Part shown: one piece after another, positions 6,527 through 9,334 of the stretch
Position numbering within the stretch: position 1 is the stretch's first letter
Layout of the letters: every line of letters begins with the position of its first letter
Origin: Thermoplasmata archaeon
GTDB taxonomy: Archaea > Thermoplasmatota > Thermoplasmata > RBG-16-68-12
DNA length: 9,334 nucleotides
Direction of reading: 5' to 3'
Assembly: GCA_021788795.1 (NCBI GenBank)
Contig: JAJYKG010000074.1
Span: 1 to 9,334 of the forward strand
Notes under the pieces: model-generated
Database searches by the model: none
Seen by the model: the letters and a program-made list of their open reading frames with translations, nothing else
What the model was told of the DNA's origin: nothing
Program-made: the position numbers and the translations under genes

Positions 6527-6545
6527 GCCGCGTGTGACGGGAGAG

Positions 6546-6723
6546 TGGGGACGCAGGGATTTGAACCCTGACCGACGGGTTTCTCCCGGGCGGGGAGCGA
6601 CCCACGCCCGTTCTTGCGAATCATGGGTCCGCGCTCCAGTCAGTCATCACCGGATCAGCAAACCCGTTCGCAATCACGCCCATGACTGGAGCCCGTAATT
6701 CTACCAGGCTAAACCACGTCCCC
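6546..6723 (-). tRNA. tRNA-Trp (anticodon CCA) with a 105-nt intron
   Basis: Exon 1 is 6723-6686 and exon 2 is 6580-6546. The seven-pair acceptor stem is GGGGACG with CGTCCCC, the discriminator is A, and the 3' CCA is not encoded. The D arm is GTTT/GAAT with loop AGCCTGGTA; the anticodon stem is ACGGG/CCCGT with loop CT-CCA-G-A. The variable loop is four bases (CGGT), and the T arm is CAGGG-TTCAAAT-CCCTG. The CCA anticodon and A73 identify tRNA-Trp. The intron (6685-6581) interrupts after position 37, the usual site. A bulge-helix-bulge is visible: a four-pair helix CTCC (positions 32-35) with GGAG (6586-6583), flanked by three-base bulges AGT and AAA. Cutting at the second/third base of each bulge gives exactly these exons. 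Confidence 0.95.
6581..6685 (-). ncRNA. Box C/D guide RNA inside the tRNA-Trp intron
   Basis: Read on the minus strand, the intron has in order: box C GTGATTG (6677-6671), a 12-nt guide (6670-6659), D' CTGA (6658-6655), a 4-nt loop, C' GTGATGA (6650-6644), a second 12-nt guide (6643-6632), and box D CGGA (6631-6628). TCATGGG (6685-6679) pairs perfectly with CCCATGA (6627-6621) to close the structure. Guide 1 pairs over eight bases with the 3' splice-junction region and by the N+5 rule targets C39. Guide 2 pairs over ten bases with the 5' junction region and targets C34. Both duplexes use intron bases, so methylation should precede splicing. The Haloferax tRNA-Trp intron is known to do this at 34 and 39. 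The remaining 3' part holds a GC-rich stem (CGGGCG/CGCCCG) and the splice motif. Confidence 0.85.
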
Positions 6724-6842
6724 ATGGGTCCCGATGCGGACGAGCGGAAGTTTCCGGCCCTACATCTAACTTTGCGTGCGAGGGGCGCCAAGGCGCAGTC
6801 TGAGCGGATCGGTCCGAAAGGACGAAAAGCCCAGGAAACGCC

Positions 6843-6950
6843 TCAGCGCTGGCGCATCTTCTGCTCGCGCTTGCGGCGGCGCATGCGCTTCTTGCGCCAC
6901 TTCCAGCGCATCTTGCCGCGCTTCTTCCATGCGCGCGAGCTGCGTTTCAT
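6843..6950 (-). CDS. rpl41e: Ribosomal protein L41e (eL41)
   Basis: A 35-residue, extremely basic peptide with the core MRWKWRKKRMRRRKREQ (14-30), which matches the single-helix ribosomal protein eL41 shared by archaea and eukaryotes. In the ribosome it sits at the subunit interface, reaching into the small subunit. Start choice: ATG at 6950 adds MKRSSRAWKKRGK before the core; ATG at 6911 would give a 22-residue form. The TATA-like box at 6977-6990 on this strand would start transcription near 6957, only a few bases before 6950, so a near-leaderless start at 6950 is preferred. Downstream (6842-6820) there are T-runs on this strand that may end transcription. The gene is so small that automated annotation often misses it; here it is also hidden inside a 523-codon antisense open frame that is not real. 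Confidence 0.88.
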   Translation of the reverse strand: MKRSSRAWKKRGKMRWKWRKKRMRRRKREQKMRQR

Positions 6951-6973
6951 GGGATGACGGCGCGCCGTAACCA

Positions 6974-6990
6974 AGGGCCTCTTAAGTAGT
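6974..6990. promoter_or_regulatory. Shared A/T-rich promoter between L41e and acetolactate synthase
   Basis: The segment around CTTAAGTAG (6981-6989) is nearly the only A/T-rich stretch in the 138-bp divergent gap and can be read as a TATA box in either direction. On the minus strand it sits about 30 bases before the L41e ATG; on the plus strand it would start transcription near 7012. Whether one or two promoters exist cannot be decided by eye. Confidence 0.4.
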
Positions 6991-7088
6991 TTTCCGCGAC
7001 AGGAGGGCACCGTGCCCCCCGACGCCATGCTCGGATTCCCAAGGGATATCGGGAAGGACCGCGTACGTCCCGGGGCCCGCAGGGGCAG

Positions 7089-8732
7089 GTGGTCCGGACG
7101 AAGGCCGCGGAGCTCGTCGTGCGGTGCCTGGAGAACGAGGACGCCCGGTTCGCCTTCGGCATCCCGGGGGAGGAGAACCTCGACCTCATGGACGCGTTCC
7201 ACGACACCTCCGTGCGGTTCGTGCTGACGCGGCACGAGGAGGCGGCGGCCTTCATGGCCGACGTCCACGGGAGGCTGACCGGGCATGCGGGCGTATGCCT
7301 CTCCACCCTCGGCCCCGGGGCCACGAACCTGGTCACCGGGATCGCGGACGCCTTCCTGGACCGAGCCCCGCTCGTCGCCCTCACCGCGCAGGAGCCCCTG
7401 TCCCTCGTCCACAAAGAGTCCCACCAGTACGTGGACATCGTGCGCCTCCTCGCGCCCGTGACGAAGTGGAACGCGCGGGTCGAGGAACCCGGCGCGGTCC
7501 CCGAGATCCTCCGCAAGGCGTTCAAGATCGCCCAGGCGGAGAAGCCGGGGTCCACGCACGTCGAGCTGCCCGTGGACGTCGCGGAGGCCGCGACGAGGGC
7601 GAGGCCCATCCCCTGGGAGCGCACTCGGAGGCCGTCCCCGGACCGGCCCAGCCTGGAGAAGGCGGCGAAGCTGATTGCGAAGGCGCGGCGGCCCATGATC
7701 CTCGCGGGCAACGGCGTGATCCGAGGCTACGCCTCGGAGGCCCTGACGCGGTTCGCGGAGCAGTTCCACATCCCCGTGGCCACGACGCCCATGGGGAAGG
7801 GGGCGGTCCCCTGGACCTCGCCCATGAGCGTCCTGACGATCGGCCTGCAGGCCTACGACTATGAGAACCTGGGCTTCAACAAGGCCGACCTCGTCCTCTG
7901 CGTCGGCTACGACCTCGTCGAGTACGACCCGGTCCACTGGAACCCGCGCGCGACCCAGACGATCGTCCACATCGACTTCACCCCGGCGGAGGTATCCGCG
8001 TACTACGTGCCCGAGGTCGAGATCGTCGCGGACATCCGCGAGTCCGTCGACCTCCTGCGCGAGCGATGCGGGCCGCGGCGGGAACCGCCGTGGACGAAGG
8101 ACCTCCGCGCCTCGGTCCTCGCCCGCCTCGAGATCTGGCGGGAGGGGCGCAGGGGGTTCGCGAAACCGCAGACGATCCTCAAGACCCTGCGCAACGCGAT
8201 GGCGGCGGACGACCTCCTCCTCTCGGACGTGGGCGCGCACAAGATCTGGGTCGGCCGCTTCTTCCAGACGGAGAAGCCGAACACGGTGCTGACCTCGAAC
8301 GGCCTGGCGACCATGGGGATCGCCCTCCCCGGCGGGATCGCCGCGAAGCTCACGCGGCCCGACCGGCGCGTCGTCACCCTGAGCGGGGACGGCGGCTTCC
8401 TCATGATGGTCCACGAGCTCGAGACCCTCAAGCGGGAGAAGCTCGCCACGGTCAACCTCGTGTGGCGGGACGGCGGCCTGGGGAGCATCCGGTGGAAGCA
8501 GACCAACAAGTTCGGCCGCACGTTCGGCGTGGACTTCGGGAACCCCGACCTCGTCCGGCTCGCGGAGGCGTTCGGCGTCCGCGGCTACCGCGTGGAGAAG
8601 GCGGGGGACCTGCCGTCCATCCTCGACGAGGCCCTCGCCCGCGACGAGCCCAGCGTGGTCGACATCCCGGTGGACTACAGCGACAACCCCTTCCTGGTCC
8701 AGGAGATGGGGCGCATCGTGGCCCGCCAGTGA
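7089..8732 (+). CDS. alsS: Acetolactate synthase, catabolic-type (thiamine diphosphate-dependent)
   Basis: A 547-residue ThDP enzyme that condenses two pyruvates to 2-acetolactate and CO2, feeding acetoin formation or branched-chain amino acid synthesis. Domains run in the usual order: ThDP-binding PYR domain (about 1-170) with catalytic Glu50 in TRHEEAAAFMADVHGR and GPGATNLVTG (75-84); a central domain (about 190-325); and the PP domain with LSGDGGFLMM (431-440), where Asp434 binds the metal. The opening AAELVVRCLEN.. FGIPGEENLDLMDA and the later SDVGAHKIWVGR are typical of AlsS-like proteins, which do without a regulatory subunit; no small-subunit gene is adjacent. One oddity: the second metal-binding stretch reads VWRDGGLG (458-465), where the family normally has Asn before the Asp. 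GTG 7089 matches the family N-terminus. Related ThDP decarboxylases are the main alternative. Confidence 0.85.
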   Translation: MVRTKAAELVVRCLENEDARFAFGIPGEENLDLMDAFHDTSVRFVLTRHEEAAAFMADVHGRLTGHAGVCLSTLGPGATNLVTGIADAFLDRAPLVALTAQEPLSLVHKESHQYVDIVRLLAPVTKWNARVEEPGAVPEILRKAFKIAQAEKPGSTHVELPVDVAEAATRARPIPWERTRRPSPDRPSLEKAAKLIAKARRPMILAGNGVIRGYASEALTRFAEQFHIPVATTPMGKGAVPWTSPMSVLTIGLQAYDYENLGFNKADLVLCVGYDLVEYDPVHWNPRATQTIVHIDFTPAEVSAYYVPEVEIVADIRESVDLLRERCGPRREPPWTKDLRASVLARLEIWREGRRGFAKPQTILKTLRNAMAADDLLLSDVGAHKIWVGRFFQTEKPNTVLTSNGLATMGIALPGGIAAKLTRPDRRVVTLSGDGGFLMMVHELETLKREKLATVNLVWRDGGLGSIRWKQTNKFGRTFGVDFGNPDLVRLAEAFGVRGYRVEKAGDLPSILDEALARDEPSVVDIPVDYSDNPFLVQEMGRIVARQ

Positions 8733-8761
8733 GGGCCGACGGCCGCGCGGGGTCCCGGAAA

Positions 8762-8771
8762 AGGGTTATCC
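8762..8771 (+). promoter_or_regulatory. TATA-like promoter of the beta-lactamase-like gene
   Basis: AAGGGTTATC in the 61-bp gap after the synthase gene. GTTATC is centred about 28 bases before the ATG at 8794, so the message would start at or next to the start codon. No Shine-Dalgarno match is seen, which agrees with leaderless translation. Confidence 0.45.
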
Positions 8772-8793
8772 CGCGGACGCGGAATCCCCCGCA

Positions 8794-9334
8794 ATGACCC
8801 GGACCTCGCGGCTCGAGCGGGCGGTGGAACGGGAGGCGCGCCGCCTGGACGGCAGGATGGCGGTGGCCCTCGCGCCCCTGGACGGCGGCCCGGGCGTGGA
8901 GGTCCGCGCCGAGAACCCGGTCCCCCTCGCCTCCGTGTTCAAGCTCGGCGTCCTCACGGAGCTCTTCCGCCGCGTGGACGCGGGGGAGGTCCGGCTGGAC
9001 GCGCGGTGGACCGTGCGCCCGGAGGACTTGAGCCCCGAGGACGACATCCTGATCTCCCTGGACCCGGGCCTCCGGCCGACCGTCCGCGACCTGGCCGCCC
9101 TGATGATCATCGTGAGCGACAACACGGCGACGGACATCCTGTTCAAGCGCCTGGGACTCCGGAGGGTCAACCCGACCCTGCGCGGCCTGGGCCTCCGGTC
9201 CACGGACATCTTCTGCCCGGACCGCGAGTGGTACCTCCTCCTGCTCGGATACAGCCCCCGCTACCGCGGCACGGATGCGGCCGCCCACCGGCGTAGGTGG
9301 GAGACCCTTGATTCGGACGGGCGGTTCGCGGAGA
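8794..9334 (+). CDS. Class A beta-lactamase-like serine hydrolase, N-terminal part (runs off the window)
   Basis: The frame is open from ATG 8794 to the right edge (180 codons). It carries LASVFKLGVLTELFRRVDAG (45-64), in which Ser47-Val-Phe-Lys50 is the SxxK nucleophile motif of class A beta-lactamases, and IVSDNTATDILFKRLG (106-121), with the SDN motif at 108-110, at the normal spacing. The conserved lead-in strand pairs (MAVALAPLDGGPGVEVRAENP) are also as in this fold. No signal peptide is seen, so the protein seems cytoplasmic, unlike bacterial beta-lactamases. A Glu comparable to Glu166 of the ExxLN motif is not evident around 140-152, so ester or beta-lactam turnover cannot be assumed; the KTG motif lies beyond the edge. 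The start is supported by the TATA-like element 28 bases upstream. Archaea have no peptidoglycan, so the natural substrate is unknown. Confidence 0.85.
   Translation, partial: MTRTSRLERAVEREARRLDGRMAVALAPLDGGPGVEVRAENPVPLASVFKLGVLTELFRRVDAGEVRLDARWTVRPEDLSPEDDILISLDPGLRPTVRDLAALMIIVSDNTATDILFKRLGLRRVNPTLRGLGLRSTDIFCPDREWYLLLLGYSPRYRGTDAAAHRRRWETLDSDGRFAE

Noticed and set aside
4747..6537. A 596-codon plus-strand open frame across the ammonia-lyase gene, and a 593-codon one on the minus strand (4628-6409)
   Set aside because: Both are out-of-frame readings of the lyase gene in GC-rich DNA, where stop codons are rare. They are low in hydrophobic core and rich in Arg, Gly and Pro, with no family motif, while the frame 5003-6526 has all active-site motifs.
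6812..6823. Hairpin GTCC-GAAA-GGAC between tRNA-Trp and L41e, as a small RNA or terminator
   Set aside because: Only four pairs, and no box motifs, T-run pattern or further structure around it make a convincing RNA gene.
6843..8414. A 523-codon minus-strand open frame
   Set aside because: Most of it is antisense to acetolactate synthase and has shadow composition. Only its last 35 codons, the L41e gene, are real.
1..9334. CRISPR array, insertion sequence, integrase, toxin-antitoxin or defence system
   Set aside because: No regularly spaced direct repeats, terminal inverted repeats, transposase motifs or defence-type domains were seen on either strand.

Overview
The window is very GC-rich DNA from an archaeon. 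The signs are a tRNA-Trp gene with a 105-nt intron at a bulge-helix-bulge site, a ribosomal protein L41e gene, TATA-like boxes about 25-30 nt before starts, and several near-leaderless starts. A lineage such as Thermoplasmatota would fit, but this is a guess from style and gene content, not something the sequence proves.

Layout, left to right. (1) 1-307: the 3' end of a gamma-glutamyltransferase gene, convergent with and overlapping by its stop codon. (2) 304-2867, minus strand: a tightly overlapping four-gene energy-coupling-factor transporter operon (M-N-Q-O order) for nickel or cobalt. Its upstream region carries a perfect inverted repeat, GTGTTAC-N13-GTAACAC, which matches the operator type known for some NikR nickel repressors and so points to nickel. 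The ATPase gene has no ATG/GTG/TTG start that keeps Walker A, and probably starts at CTG in a CTGA overlap. (3) 3067-4389: a divergent APC-family amino acid permease. (4) 4473-4850: a small NifX/NifB-type (dinitrogenase cofactor family) protein with a His-rich loop. (5) 5003-6526: a HutH-like aromatic amino acid ammonia-lyase whose MIO-forming triad reads Ala-Cys-Gly instead of Ala-Ser-Gly. (6) 6546-6723, minus strand: tRNA-Trp(CCA), whose intron folds as a box C/D guide RNA with two 12-nt guides predicted to methylate C34 and C39 of the same tRNA precursor. (7) 6843-6950, minus strand: the tiny L41e gene, divergent from (8) 7089-8732, a catabolic-type acetolactate synthase. (9) 8794 to the right edge: the N-terminal part of a class A beta-lactamase-like serine hydrolase with SxxK and SDN motifs.

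How the genes relate: the transporter operon is one functional unit (metal-specific membrane parts, transmembrane coupler, ATPase) with a likely metal-responsive operator. The permease, lyase and acetolactate synthase suggest amino acid uptake and catabolism plus pyruvate metabolism, but each seems to have its own promoter, so a shared pathway is only inference. No insertion sequence, CRISPR array or phage signal was seen, and no gene-free stretch exceeds 300 bases.
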